In this document: piece by piece, positions 39,631 through 52,323 of the stretch
Numbering within the stretch: the stretch's first letter is position 1
How the letters are laid out: every line of letters begins with the position of its first letter
Assembly: GCA_001414485.1 (NCBI GenBank)
Contig: LLEY01000184.1
Span: 52,760-116,759, forward strand
DNA from: Calycina herbarum
Taxonomy: Eukaryota; Ascomycota; Leotiomycetes; Helotiales; Pezizellaceae
Direction: 5' to 3'
DNA length: 64,000 bases
Position numbers and translations under genes: made by a program
Notes under the pieces: generated by a model
Told to the model about the DNA's origin: nothing
Seen by the model: only the letters and a program-made list of their open reading frames with translations
Database searches by the model: none

Positions 39631-42272
39631 ATGGCATCCCGATATCCAACCCCCGAAACCTCTCAACGAACGCGGCCGAAATCATCAGTCTTGAAGAGCT
39701 TCATACACAAGCGAACCCCATCCGCTGGAGACTCTCTACCTTCGCCAACTGATGTTTTCGTTGCATCTCCAGCATACGAATGCGGTCCGAACCTACCATT
39801 CCTCCCGCACGATCATCCCCATAACTCTCGAGCTTTAGGTGAGCTTCATCAAAATCAACAGAGCCAGCCCCCACCATCACCAGGAAAGAGATCCAAGGAG
39901 GGGAAACGTCCCACAACGAGCGAGGAGGGCGGATATAAGTCATTGCACAAGAAAACATTGAGCTCAATCTCATTAAAATCTTTATCAGGAAGGGACGGCA
40001 ACAAACAATCGAAGGCCAAGGATGCTGGCTCCATGAGAGCGAAGAAGACAAAGTCGACCTCAAACTTCGCAACCCTCCTATCGCGTCCCAAATCATCGAA
40101 GAGTCTCAAGAAGCAGGCAGAGGAAGATGAAGCACGCACAGCAAAGGACAAAGAAAACCGAAGCCCCGCGCTCTCCTCCCCCATCGAATTATCACGACCA
40201 CCTATTTATGCCCAGTTCTCCAGCGAACATTTTACCAAACAGCCCTTAGGAGGAAAGTTTTTGGAGGACGAAATAGATCTCTATACACCAGAGAATTACT
40301 CGCCCGGCAAGCAACGAAACTTCTACAATGGCCACGGCAGCCAACCCTCCCTCACCCAACGACCGAAGTCCACATACCTACCAAGCAGTTTCAGTGTACA
40401 AGACATCGCTCGCAAGGCTAGCAGGGAGAGTCAGAGACACAGCGCAGAGATTGCTCGACGAGTGATCTCTGGGGAGAAGCGACCGAGCTTTGAGAGAAAA
40501 ACTACTGCGTCTTCAAACGCATCCGACAAGGCCGCCCCGAATAGAGGACAGCGCGTATTGGCTGCTGTGTCTGGCTTTGGAAGTAGCAAATCAAAACAGG
40601 AAGAATCAGAAGTTCCACTGGAGGATCGGGATATTGATCGGGAGTTTGAAGCCATGCTGGACAGACGCAACATTCCAGAAAATATGCGTGGCAAGATGAG
40701 GAGCCTTACTATTGAGATGAAGAGAGATTTCGTGAAACAGGATCGTGCTGAGACGGCTGCTGCGAAGAACGGCAGACCAGGAACTGATGGTAGTAATTCA
40801 AGTGCTGATGCTACTTCCGGTACACATGATGTCGAGGTCAAGACCAAACGACCCAGAAGTCGAACTTTTACCTTGTCGAGGGGCAGTAGCAAGGAGCCTT
40901 CAGCAAGCAAGTCGAAGAAACCAGAGGGCACAATGAGCCGACACTCTCGAACAAAGTCCTCTGATTCGATGAAGGGTGATAGTAAAACACTGACCACAGC
41001 CGGCGCTGTCGCTCAAACGCTGATTGCAAAAGCAAAAGGCCAAACTCCTGAGGACTTTGTATCATATTTGAGAAAAGTTCAACAACCAGAAAAGGTTGAA
41101 GTCGGGCGTCTCCATAAGCTACGACTACTTCTTCGAAACGAGACTGTTGCTTGGACAGATGAGTTTGTTGGACTGGGTGGAATGGAAGAGATCGTGGGAT
41201 TGTTGCACCGAACCATGGAAGTAGAGTGGAGGTTAGTAGAGATGATGTCCTTTCATTCTAGTTGATTTGCTAATGATTTTATAGGGAGGAACACGAAGAT
41301 GCCCTCCTTCATGAGGTTCTTTTGTGCCTCAAGGCACTTTCTACCACCGCCCTGGCTCTCGAGTATCTCAACAAGATCCAATCCACCCTTTTCCCTGCTC
41401 TGCTACACATGATATTCGATGAGGAAAAGAAGGGACCCAGCGAGTTCACGACCAGAAATATCATCACGTCGTTGCTTTTCACCTACCTCAAGTCAGCTCC
41501 AATTGGGGAACGCACACTCCGCGCAAAGACACTACTCAGCTATCTTCGAAACCAAGACCCCAGCGAGTCTCAACGACCCGTCGATTTCGTCTTGGACATG
41601 CGACGTCCTCGTCCTTATACAGTATGGAACAAAGAAGTGACAAACGTCACCAAGGAAGTTTTCTGGATATTTTTACACAACCTCAACGTCGTTTCTCTCC
41701 CAAGGATCTCGAAAGACCATATCCACGACCACATGCACGGCACTGGCTCATCCTCAACTCCAACTACTGGTGCGATGGGACTTGATATGGCGAACCCCTT
41801 CCATATGTACATGTTCAAGCATTTCCCACCGGAGCTTCCGCCTGTGCCAGCCGCTCCCTATGTTGGTGGCGTGGAATGGGAGGCCACTAATTATCTTGCA
41901 TCACACCTCGACCTCGTCAATGGTATCATGGCATGTCTCCCAACCCAAATGGAGCGCAATAACCTCCGAGAGCAAATGCGCATCTCAGGATGGGAGAAGT
42001 GCATGGGAGGTACTCTCCGTCTCTGCAAAGAAAAGTTCTACGGCGGTGTTCATGCCGGACTTAGATGTTGGGTTGCGGCCTCAGCTGAAGATGGCTGGAA
42101 TACTAGAGAGGTTCGATGTGGACCTAGCACTGAGAGTCTAAGTCCTAAGAAGAGTCCCAAGAAAGCTGCGGCAGTGCAGGAAGCTCCTAAGATCCAGATG
42201 AAGCTTAGCTTTGGGGGTGAGGACAAGACTCGTGAGGTTGCGAATGGTGTTAACGATGGTGGATGGCTGTGA
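39631..42272 (+). CDS. Formin-type GBD/FH3 domain protein lacking FH1-FH2, 862 aa
   Basis: Model: exons 39631-41231 and 41285-42272 with a 53-bp intron, 863 codons; start at caccATGGC. Residues 1-350 are disordered, Ser/Lys-rich (KSFIHKRTPSAGDSLPSPTD). The GTPase-binding domain begins near residue 335 (DIDREFEAMLDRRNIPENMR, then MRSLTIEMKRDF). The armadillo-like FH3 domain follows: AKGQTPEDFVSYLRKV, LHKLRLLLRNETVAWTDEFV, LHEVLLCLKALSTT. These regions match the N-terminal regulatory half of fungal SepA-type formins, which bind Rho GTPases. No poly-Pro FH1 or actin-nucleating FH2 follows. The protein ends after a VNGIMACLPTQMERNNLREQ and MRISGWEKCMGG segment. It may act as a Rho effector or scaffold in polarity or septation (inference). 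Confidence 0.88.
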
Positions 42273-43295
42273 GTATTTGTACAGCATTGAAGAATTTCGT
42301 AAGAAGGGTGTTTTTGGGATGGAGTTAATGTTGCATGGTCGTTTTGTTTTTTTTCTGTATTTGTTTTATGATGCTACGGTCGACCTTGTCATACTTTTTT
42401 CTCTTGAGAAGGAATGAGTAGAGAGGGAGAGTTGTACTCGCCCTCGAGGTTTTTATTATGAGTTTTCTTTCTTGCAATGCTTCTTTCGGCGAGACATTGT
42501 TGTTGGAGAAATTGACATGAAGGATGCAGATGGGAATGATTAATGAAAAGCCTATTATTTGATGATTTTTATTTTTTTTTTGGATTGGGAAGGGAAGTAG
42601 GGGGTGTTTATGAAAAGATTCTTGTTATGGGGAGGAGAAAGAGGAGAAGATGAAGGGTTTTTTGGTGGAGTGGTACATAAATTGAATATCATGGTTTTCT
42701 TTCCTTCCATTGGTTCATTGTTTAATTTTGTGGTGATCATACAAAATGAAGCAGTTCCCCATGTGCAGCTACTTGAGTGAGCTTCAGTAATTCGATGGCT
42801 GCTTTACCCGCCAAGCCAAACCTGTTTATCCCTTATCACAACCTCGGACTTTCACAAGGCAAATTCACTGTGTACCAAATCCAAGGTACCAAGTACTCTT
42901 TAGGTCAAATAGGAAAGTTGATAGATCGGAAATACCCACCTAAAACGACCATCTGTCAATCATATCTGCGCCACCTTTCCAAACCAGGACACCGTTCACA
43001 CGACTTCTTATCGCTGTTGCTTGTGACCCCATGAAGGTTGTGTGCTTTTGTATCCTCCCCTCTTGCGCAATTATCAATTCAATTCATCGCATCTTGTGTC
43101 GCGTCATTTTACTTCCTTTGAATTGAAGTCTTTTATTTTTGGTTTGAAGAGTAGAGTGAGATGCAAGTGAACGAATCGCAGAATTGATCAACTAATTTAG
43201 AGGCGGTCCCGAACTCTTGGTACGCGCGTTTAGCATACGGGAGGACCCTGAACCCTAGCCTGTGCGGAGATCGGTAGCGGGAGAGTACCTGAGCG
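42273..43295. other. Intergenic, nothing recognised
   Basis: 3' end of the formin-like gene and promoter of the MFS gene. T-rich to 42750. No other feature recognised. Confidence 0.55.
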
Positions 43296-45430
43296 ATGGC
43301 GTTGGGTGAGATGGAGAAGGGGGAGAAGGAACAGGAGCTTGATATAAATCCCAATCCAGCCCTTACAGAACCGTCAAAGGAGAGGGGAACAAAATCCGAG
43401 AGCCATAATTTGGATTCGAATAAGGATCTTTCTGCGATCGGGAACGAGAAATCGGGGTTGGACAAGGAGATACAACGGGAAGGAACTAGTACGAAAACAG
43501 CAAAGGGAAAGAGCGACTTGACTACGGAGAAGACTACCCTAGCGAAGAGGGAGAGAGAGGGGACTCATCCTGCGGGGTGGACTATAATGCATCCGTTGCG
43601 CACGCGAGCAATGGGTTCTGGGAAATCGAAGAAAGGTGCCACCACTGCGAATGCGACAAATACGAATGGGGAAGCGGTGGTGAGGAGTAGTAGTGAAGAG
43701 GATGCGGATGGGAAGAAGGACTTGAAGACAATGGCCACGAATGGGACGGGTGCTTCGAGGGGGGTAGGCGAGATTGAGGTTCTGACTGATATGAGGAGTG
43801 ATGATGGGTTGCTTGAGGAGGAGGAGAGGGATAGTGGTGTGCCAGCAGAACGAGCTGGAGGACATGCGACGGGGTTGGATGGTGTGAACGGGCGAGGAGG
43901 AGATGGCCATGTGGATGCGACGGTTTATAAGGTTTATAAGAGGAGGTGGTTTGGGTTGGTGCAATTGGTGTTGTTGAATATCGTCGTGTCTTGGGATGTA
44001 AGTTCTCTTCCTCGTACCCCTCCCTGTCTCACGACTTGTATACGACGAGATGCCTTCAAACGGACTTGCACTGACTTTTACGATATAGTGGCTCTCCTTC
44101 TCTGCCTCTTCGAATACTGCATCTGAATACTACAATGTTAGCGAATCTGCCATAAACTGGCTTTCGACCGGCTTCCTATTCGCATTCGTGGTCGCCTCTC
44201 CTATCACAATCATCACCCTCCATAAAGGAGGCCCCAAACATTCTATCATCGTGGCCTCAGTCCTTATATTGGTAGGCAATTGGGTACGCTATGGTTCCAC
44301 GCGATCAGGAGAACATGGGAATTTCGGGGGTTTAATGTTTGGTCAAATATTGACTGGTATTGCGCAACCATTTGTGCTGTCTGCTCCAACGAGATACTCG
44401 GATCTCTGGTTCACAAACAGAGGAAGAGTTGCTGCGACGGCTGTTATGAGTTTGGCAAATCCATTTGGAGGGGCTTTGGCACAATTGATTGATCCATTCT
44501 GGGCGACAAAAGCTTCGGAAATCCCGAACTTGGTGTTATACATTGCTATTATCGTAAGGCTCCATGACCCCCTCGCCCATTTATACAAGTCAGCCAGCTT
44601 ACAAAAAGACACAGTCTTCAATTGCCTCCATCCCCTCCTTCTTCATCCCCTCCCACCCTCCAACACCCGTCTCCCACTCCGGCACAATCCCAAAACACCC
44701 CCTCCTCCCCTCGCTAAAAACCCTCTTCACCTCGCCGGAATTCTACATGATAATGATCCCCTTCACCTTCTACGTCGGCCTCTTCAACAGCATCTCCTCC
44801 CTCCTAAACCAGATGTTGGAACCATACTCCTTCTCGGAATCCGACGCCGGTATTGCGGGTGCCCTCCTCATCGTTGTAGGACTGGTCACATCAGCAATTA
44901 CGAGTCCGATTATTGATCGGACCAAGAGTTATCTTTTTGCGATTAAGTTGCAGGTCCCAATTATTTCTTTGGGGTACTTGGCTTTTACCTTTGCGCCCCA
45001 GACTAGGACGCTTGCTGCGCCTTATGCTATCCTTTCGATTCTGGGCGCGGCTTCTTTTTCGCTTGTTCCTGTGGTTTTGGAATATGTTATTGAACTTACA
45101 CATCCTGTTTCTCCGGAAATTACATCTACCATCCTCTGGACTGGGGGACAACTATTGGGTGGTGCGTTTATTGTCATCAGTGATGCCCTAAGAGCACCGG
45201 GGGGTGGGAGAGATGGGCCGGTAGACGATGGGAGTGACAGACCGCCGGGGAACATGTATAAAGCTTTGGTGTTTCAGTGTGTTATGGCCATGGCTGTTAT
45301 TCCGTTGCCGTTATGTCTGGGGCTTTTTGGGAGGGGTCATAAGATTAAGATGAGGCGGATTGAGGCTGATAGGGAGAGGGAGAGATTGGGGATTACGGGT
45401 GGGGGACGGGAGGGTGGAAGTTTGGCTTGA
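43296..45430 (+). CDS. MFS transporter, FLVCR/MFSD7-like, 660 aa
   Basis: Membrane transporter of the FLVCR-related branch, whose animal members move heme, choline or related solutes; substrate in fungi unknown. Model: exons 43296-43997, 44089-44553 and 44615-45430, 661 codons. Residues 1-215 are a long, hydrophilic, Gly/Glu/Lys-rich cytoplasmic tail. TM1 starts at RRWFGLVQLVLLNIVVSW, followed across the splice by WLSFSASSNTASEYYNVSES and INWLSTGFLFAFVVASP. Family-typical blocks include VGNWVRYGSTRSG, MFGQILTGIAQPFVLSAPTR, YSDLWF and SLANPFGGALAQLIDPFW. Later TMs include EFYMIMIPFTFYVGLFNSIS and ALLIVVGLVTSAITSPIIDR. The tail is charged. Start chosen for its context (gcgATGGCG). Confidence 0.9.
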
Positions 45431-46482
45431 GGCCGGACTTCCTATTTTTCCTTTCGCGATGTTAATGTGTCTTTGGGGAGTGGACATTTTGGATTTGGCA
45501 TACGTACAGTACATAGTATATTGTTTAGGTGATATTAGTTACGAGCAATTAGGGTTAGCTTTGGGTTGGTTGGGTTGGTGGGGAGTTGGTGGTGTTGTCT
45601 CTTTAGATCTTTTGATATGACGTAGATATGGATGTGAAGGGAAATGAATAATTTTTATTTTAATACATAATTTTGTTGTCTCAACCAGCCTGCATTTCTG
45701 ATAATTATATATCTTGTTGAGGAAATTCTTTACCATATTAATGAAAATATTTCAGACTACTCCACTACTAACATAAGAATTTACTGACCACATTTTACTG
45801 CAGCTTGAAAACAAGCTACTCTTGGCTAACTTCGATTCACTCAAAAGTAGAGTGGAGACGTTGGTAGAGCAGCGCTGAGTGGTAAATTATATCTTACAAG
45901 TAGAATCCTAGTATCATTACTCTGGTCTCTACCGGGACTGAAAAATCGTCCGTATTTCCACCTTCGCCGATCAAAATTAGCTAGAATTTGGTATAGTTGC
46001 AGAGTGGATGGCGGAACACGAGGCGTTTAGATATTGACTCGAAGTTAGGTTATAACTTATCGGTGGAAGTTGAATTTTGTCGTTTGGGGCCTTGAATAGG
46101 CTCAGTTAAAAGGTCGTCATCTGATGTAAATCAGGGTGGTCGGTTGGACTCGAGAAAAATAAGGTTCGAGAGAGTTACGAGCGAACAGAGCTACTCAGAT
46201 TGAGATTAAGTTCTGAATCGAAGAAGTGATCTACTCTATACACTTTGCATACAACTTGTATTATTTTGGCATCTAATTAGACACATCTTATAAAATTTAG
46301 AGCTGCGAAAATTTCTCAATACTATGTTATGAATTTCCTAAACGAGATTATCGAGGCAACTAAACCTCCAAACTATTTTGGACTTAACGAACACTAACTT
46401 AATTCAATGTTAGTAAATCTAATACTTGTTTTACTTAAATTAGCTCTAGTAAAACTTAACAATATAAGCGTTTCTCCTATTA
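45431..46482. other. Intergenic, nothing recognised
   Basis: T-rich 3' region of the MFS gene then ordinary AT-rich spacer before the TIR element. No gene recognised. Confidence 0.55.
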
Positions 46483-47019
46483 TGGCATCCCAAATACACC
46501 AAAGGCCAAAAACGACTAAATCGCAGATCGTAAATCGCAAACCGCAAAAGTTAAGTATTTATAATATAGCTAGAGTAGAACTCCCTAATCTCTTTCTCTT
46601 AAGTAATAATTAATAAAGAAGAAATGAGAGAGAGAAGAAGAGAGGAGAGCGAGTAAACATTTCGAGTTTAAGCAAATATACCCCGCCCTTCTTTCCCTTC
46701 TTTTCCCTCTACACCTTTCTCTCTTAACTATTGATGGCAAGAAAGCGATACGACGGTGAGGATGCGATAGTAGGTGTACTAGTAACAAGCTACGCACTAC
46801 TACTTATTATACTAGCCACGCACGTGAGTTCTGTTATTCTTGCTCTCTACTCTAATTAGCCTGCTGTAAAGAACCTACTTATTGATAGCTTTAGTGCTGT
46901 AGATTAGAGAGAGAGAGAGAGAATTCAACTTAAAAGTTATTCTGTTTCCTATCTATAAAAGTAACACTTTGCGATTTGCGATTTAGTCGTTTTTGGCCTT
47001 TGGTGTATTTGGGATACCG
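46483..47019. mobile_element. 537-bp DNA transposon (MITE-like) with ~47-bp TIRs and TA duplication
   Basis: Ends at 46483 and 47019 are inverted copies: GGCATCCCAAATACACC, then AAAGGCCAAAAACGACTAAA and ATCGCA (first base and one internal position differ). TA flanks both sides (46481-46482 and 47020-47021). The interior holds a small plus-strand frame from ATG 46734 (MARKRYDGEDAIVGVLVTSY, then ALLLIILATHV), followed by a GTGAGT donor-like site. It looks like the first exon of a larger transposase-type gene whose rest has been deleted. Superfamily not assigned. Confidence 0.82.
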
Positions 47020-47021
47020 TA

Positions 47022-47785
47022 CCTATTCTTATTTAGGCTCGACTAAGGTTTTCTACAATTGGATTTTAAGTAGCTGTTAGTAGTAGATCTACTCAAAAAT
47101 AATACAAGTGAGAACATCACATGACTCCCTCCAACTTCGGTAGTAGTACTCTCCAAAAGAATGCAACAAATCCCAATTCAGACAGTGTCACATGTTCAAG
47201 GATCTCCAGGATTATCAACTAAGTATCAGATTCCAATCAAGCTAACAATCGCGGGAAAGGAAAGAAGGCTTGCGACATACACTGTTTGGTGCTGGGAACA
47301 GATTTCTGCTCACGATGGACGATAAACGCAACAATAAATAAATAGCTCGTGGTTCTATTCTAAATTGTTCCAAACCTTTAGGTTAATCACCTTGAATTAC
47401 TCTTGAATGTTAGAACAACGAGAGTCAGGTAGGCAGGTACGAACGTGAAGTATCTACTGCCATTTTTAATACCCATCGCGAGCCTAGACAGGTAAGAAAG
47501 CGCTAGCAAGATTATTTTCGAAGAGATTTCTTGACCAACTTCCCCAAACAATGGGAAAGAGTAGTATAAAGGATGCTAAGTATTGAAAAAGAAAAGAAAA
47601 GAATGCTGTAGTAGCCGATAATGCACCCTATGCTCCTCAATAATACAAATATACAAATTTCCCCCGCCTTTCTCTTGAGCTCCAAATAATACATCCATGA
47701 GATATCCTTATTTCTCTCTCGAGTTGTGTTAATATTTCGACCCAACCTCCCAGTTTGAAAGATATGTTCGATGCCCATTATCCAC
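47022..47785. other. Intergenic, 3' region of peptidase gene
   Basis: No gene recognised. Includes the downstream region of the minus-strand peptidase. Confidence 0.55.
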
Positions 47786-50503
47786 CTACCAAATCTCACA
47801 AACAGGCTCCTTCTTCTCACACTTAAAACTCTCTTTAAAATCCCGACTATTAGCCATAGTCCCCAAAATTCTCGCCCACTTCGGCGCATGAGGATCCGTA
47901 TATATCCTCTGAACAGCCGTTTCCTTGCGACTCTTGCCACACCACCACCCGGCATAGCCCACGAAGAAAAGTTGTTCTTGAGTAAAGTATTCCAAACCAG
48001 GAAGATCCTCATTAGCAACCTCCTGCTCTCTCTTCTTCCATGCCGCGAACGCGGCTGTTATACCGCCGGCATCAGCAATATTCTCACCTAGAGTAAGTCG
48101 TCCGTTGACGTGAAGAGGTTTGTCATCAGGACCTGGGACTGTGAACTCAGAGTATTGGTCGACGAAACATTCGGCGCGCTCTTTGAAAGCGGAGACGGTG
48201 CTGGGAGTCCACCAATCTGTGTAGTTCCCGTTTTGATCGTAGTGACGTCCTGTGGAATCGAATGCGTGGGAGAGTTCGTGACCGGAGACCGAACCGAAAG
48301 CCCCATAGCTCAGGTACTGGGGAACGTTGACATCAAACACTGGGAATTGCATGATTCCTGCTGGAAAGACGATTTCATTTCCTGGGGGGTTATAGTACGC
48401 ATTTACGGTTGGCACTGTCATACCCCATTCTTCACGGTCCACGGGTTTACCGAGACTCGACCATTCGCGTCCTACACCAAAACGACTCATTGATAGAGTA
48501 TTATCGAAGAATGCGGAGGGACTGATGTTGATAGAGGTGTAGTAATCTTGAAGACTTGGAGGGTCCATAATGTCTGGGCTCTGTAGACTGTTAATATCGA
48601 AATGGTCTGAGAAAAATCAATGCATACCTTTGTTGGGTAGCCAATCTTTTGCACAATCTTGTACACCTTCTCGATGGCCAATTCGACGACACTCTTATCC
48701 ATCCAAGTCGTAACCTTGAGCTTCTCAACAAACTGATCTTTGATATCAGAAACGATTTGATCACCAAATTGTTTAGCCTTCTCGGAGAATGCCTTTTCCA
48801 CGAAGAATCGACTCAAGATCCATCCTAGGCCATCGTCAACGTGACCAACACAGGTTCTCCAGCGCTCAGGTGCAGAGTCAGGATCCTAAATGGTATCAGA
48901 AAACCGCCTTCGTCAATTTATGCAATTAGGGAGCTCTCACCTTGCCCTGAAGCTCGTTTTGGAATCTCGAGTAAGCCTTGAGCTCATCTGCTTCCACGAC
49001 TGAAGCAAAAGACTGGATGATCTTCCAGATGAAGTAACCCTGCAGCACCTCTTTCGAAGTCTCGGACAGAACACTAGTCAAGTTCGTCATGTAGCTGGGA
49101 GATGACACAATGATGCGCTCAGTGTTAACATCCGATGGTTGAAGACTTCCAATAATATCCTTAAGACGGATCGGAGGAGTAAGTTTGTCCGCGTCCTTGA
49201 GAGACATAGGGTTATAATATTGCTGTATCTCGAAATTAGCATTCCACAAACTCTAATTAGGAATTCAAGAACTTACAGTAACATCATTTCTATCCTCCTC
49301 GTCTGGAGAAGCAGCAGCAAGTTTCTTCTCAAACTCCACAACCTCATGAGCATAACTCTGAGCACCACTCCCCTGGACAATCCTACCATGCGCAGTTAGC
49401 TCAACCCAAGGCACGGAGATCTTCCAATGATTTACGTACTGAAGTTCCGGATGAAACTGCTGAATAGTCTCAGAGAGTGTATCCTCGTACTTCTTCAGCA
49501 CAGCAGCATCGGTGTAATAATCCTTGGCCGGGAGACCAATTCGCCATGGTGGAGAGGCAACAACAACTACCGTATCTGGATCTTTGTCATCTGCTCCTGC
49601 TCCGAATGATACAAGAGATGAAATTCCGAGTTTGGCTAGGAAGCGAATTGTGTCTGAGAGCCGTTTGCTGTCTTTTGTGGCAGTCCTGGCTTGAACTGGG
49701 TACATCTCCGCTACATCGTGGAGTATATCCATGAGTGGTTTGACGCCTGCTTTCTTAATTGTTTCCTCGTCCATACACGCATCGTATGCATCTCGGAGTT
49801 TGTCAAAGTTCTGTTGATCGACCGAAGAAGCCGTAGCCATAAGCTGCGCCGGGGAGAAGCTTGAGTGCTGTGTGCCAAGTTAGCAAATCATCCTATATCC
49901 TCCAGCAATCCAACATAGCTACCTTCGATTCGTCCGGGTATGGGGCCTCCAAAATATGCCTCAGCAACATTTGACTGTTCTCGCTCATGATTGTACCAGT
50001 AAAGGCATCTCCCTGATCCGGTCTCAAATCATGTCTATCCCCCCATCCACCACAAACCAGCTCCTCGAAATTCGTACACGCATCAATCTCCTTATAGTCG
50101 GGCGAGAGGTTGTATAGGATTTCGGAGGAGGCATGAACGCAAGCAGGTGTCAAGCAAACGGTAGCTTTAGTATTGGTTTTCTTATCATGATTGTATGCTG
50201 TAAACACTAACAATTAGCTATGAACCCCAGACAAATCCGCAGATACCAAATGGAGGAAGGGGATTTCTTACTTCCAAAGAACAGGCACAGCACAATAATA
50301 ACAGCCAAAATCAACAAGCTCATAAACACAATAACCGCATGTCTAGCCACCCACCTCGCAGCCTTCACGGGCCCCCCAGCCTCGGTATCCTCTTCAGCAC
50401 TCTTCCTAGCACTCTTCCCATTCTCAGCACTCTTCACACCCAACAAAGGCGCCCTCTCCGCATCCTTCACCCTATTTGTCCCCTTCGATGACTGGCCCGC
50501 CAT
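47786..50503 (-). CDS. M13 (neprilysin/endothelin-converting-enzyme type) zinc metallopeptidase, 810 aa
   Basis: Type II membrane endopeptidase acting on peptides outside the cytoplasm. Model: exons 50503-50272, 50197-49923, 49867-49277, 49222-48941, 48885-48628 and 48580-47786, 811 codons, all introns 47-74 bp. The N-terminal cytoplasmic tail is MAGQSSKGTNRVKDAERAPL; one signal-anchor follows near residues 53-77 (HAVIVFMSLLILAVIIVLCL). The lumenal part starts with the Cys-rich M13 entry (TPACVHASSEILYNLSPDY, then DACTNFEELVCGGW). The substrate motif NAYYNP lies near 606. The zinc site is HELSH (His647, Glu648, His651) with Glu712 in ENIAD. The end CEIW matches the family C-terminus. All catalytic residues are present, so it is probably active. 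The open frame extends upstream without ATG. Confidence 0.95.
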
Positions 50504-52323
50504 ATCAAAGATCCTCGTCGCAACCGTCGTAAGAATACCAGCCAGCGGAATCACAAAGTTGGCATACAAATACGCCCGTTGCTCTTTCTTCCTGTTTTTA
50601 CGACGGTTTCTGGTTTTCGAACGGCTCCTCGATCGTGATTGCGTTTGGGAAGCCAGGTTGAATGGAGGAGAGAGGAAGAGTCAGAGAGCTGCTGATGGGG
50701 GCCGGGTCAAAGTGAATGTGGCGTATGTTTGGTTCCTAGGTCATTGCTTAGTTGGGATAAATGTCCGAGAATGCGGGGAAGTTCACGGGAAGCTCAACAG
50801 CTCAAGGTTCGCGATGGATAAGAGCGTTAGGAAATAACTCTCACTTTTACAGGCAATTGAAGCTGTCGAAGATGTTCTGAAGCTTTCAATTGTTCTAAAA
50901 AAAGTTGGAATAACGTGAGCTATGCTATTTACTGCTGGTCATATGTCCAACCCGAAAACATCTTTCTTTTAGGTTTTAGCATAAGTACGCATGATTTATA
51001 AAACTATACGAACTTAATTAGAGTAACTTTCGTGACATTATTAAAACAAAGACAATAATCATTCAACACGGGCATACTCGTGACCACTTTTTAGCCCCCA
51101 ATGTGAAGCCTAGCTTACCCGTTGAGTGTTAGCTTACTCGGTAAATTGTTTAGCTTACTAGCTATTACATAGCTTACCCGCAAAACTCTTTTCGGCCCCC
51201 AAGGTTTCACTGAAAAACTCGATTTTCGTTGGCTTACTGCTAATTGTTTAGCTTACTCGCGACTCCCTTTTGATACATGCCACATTTTTTGTCTGTCATC
51301 CAGCTTGATTGGTATCTGATTCTCAGGGACGGAATAGACTCCATTTCCTGGCAAACTCCCATGACCACACCACGACCTGGAAATTGAACTCGATGAAACT
51401 TCGTTCTGATATGAATTAGCTACCAAGGAGTTGTTTTAGATTTTTTGTGGATTTTTCTGATCATTTCCGGGCATACTCTTGGGTCATTTGGTGGGGGCGT
51501 CAGCGTGACGGGGACAAAAAACGAAGTTATTATGTCCCCGTGGAGCTCACTAGCTCCCCATCCTCTACAAAAATCCCAATATAAATCTGAAGGAGCTTAC
51601 GAAAAGGTATCACAACCACACTAAAATCAACACAAAAAACTATGATCAATCCTTTGATTATCATCCATTACCACATCTATTCATCCTCTACTCCCTTTTC
51701 CCCCGCCCCATTGTAACATACACCACCATCCCAAGCCACCCACCCCTCAACCCCTCCCGATCCCCTTTTACAAATAAACACACTTTCCCATCCTCCCTAC
51801 CTCAAAAGACCAAAGCAAAACAAGAAGAGGTATGCCCTAAACGCCCTAAGAACGCCCGGAAATGAAAACCGAAAAAGAGAAGAGAAGACTAGTCCTACGC
51901 TATGCAACAACAACAACAACTGCATCATTAATAAAAATCCCCAACCCGTTTCCATCAAAAGTAATTATAGGAATGGTTCTCCCCACCCTTCCACATCACC
52001 ATCCACTGCAACAACCCGCCGCAACAAAAAATCCAGCCATTCGCTCAAAATACTATGGCAAGAAAGAAAAACGTTCCGAAAAAAGTCCATCATCATATCT
52101 CATTCCATGCAGAAAAGATTCTCGAAAGTGTAAAGAAGAGAAGCAGAAAATGCAAAATACAACCCCACCAACCATCCCAATCCAAATATCTCTTTCTCCC
52201 TCATTACAACTGAAAGAATCGAAAAATGGTTTGTTCGTTCACCAACCAGATACACACAGAGAATAAACCGAAGCCAAAACCCGCATCGCTATGCAATCAT
52301 CAACAACTCAAGTCACCCGCTCT
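50504..52323. other. Intergenic, with AGCTTAC motif cluster at 51110-51260
   Basis: A 1.8-kb spacer between the peptidase start and the kinase 3' end. AGCTTACCCG/AGCTTACTCG-type motifs recur six times in 150 bases (about 51111, 51131, 51151, 51170, 51230 and 51249). GGGCATACTC occurs on both sides (51070 and 51468). 51800-52300 is A- and C-rich and probably holds the 3' UTR of the kinase. Confidence 0.5.

Noticed and set aside
40431..40997. 188-codon minus-strand frame
   Set aside because: Lies antisense within exon 1 of the formin-like gene; Ser/Leu-rich mirror of its Arg/Ser/Glu codons.
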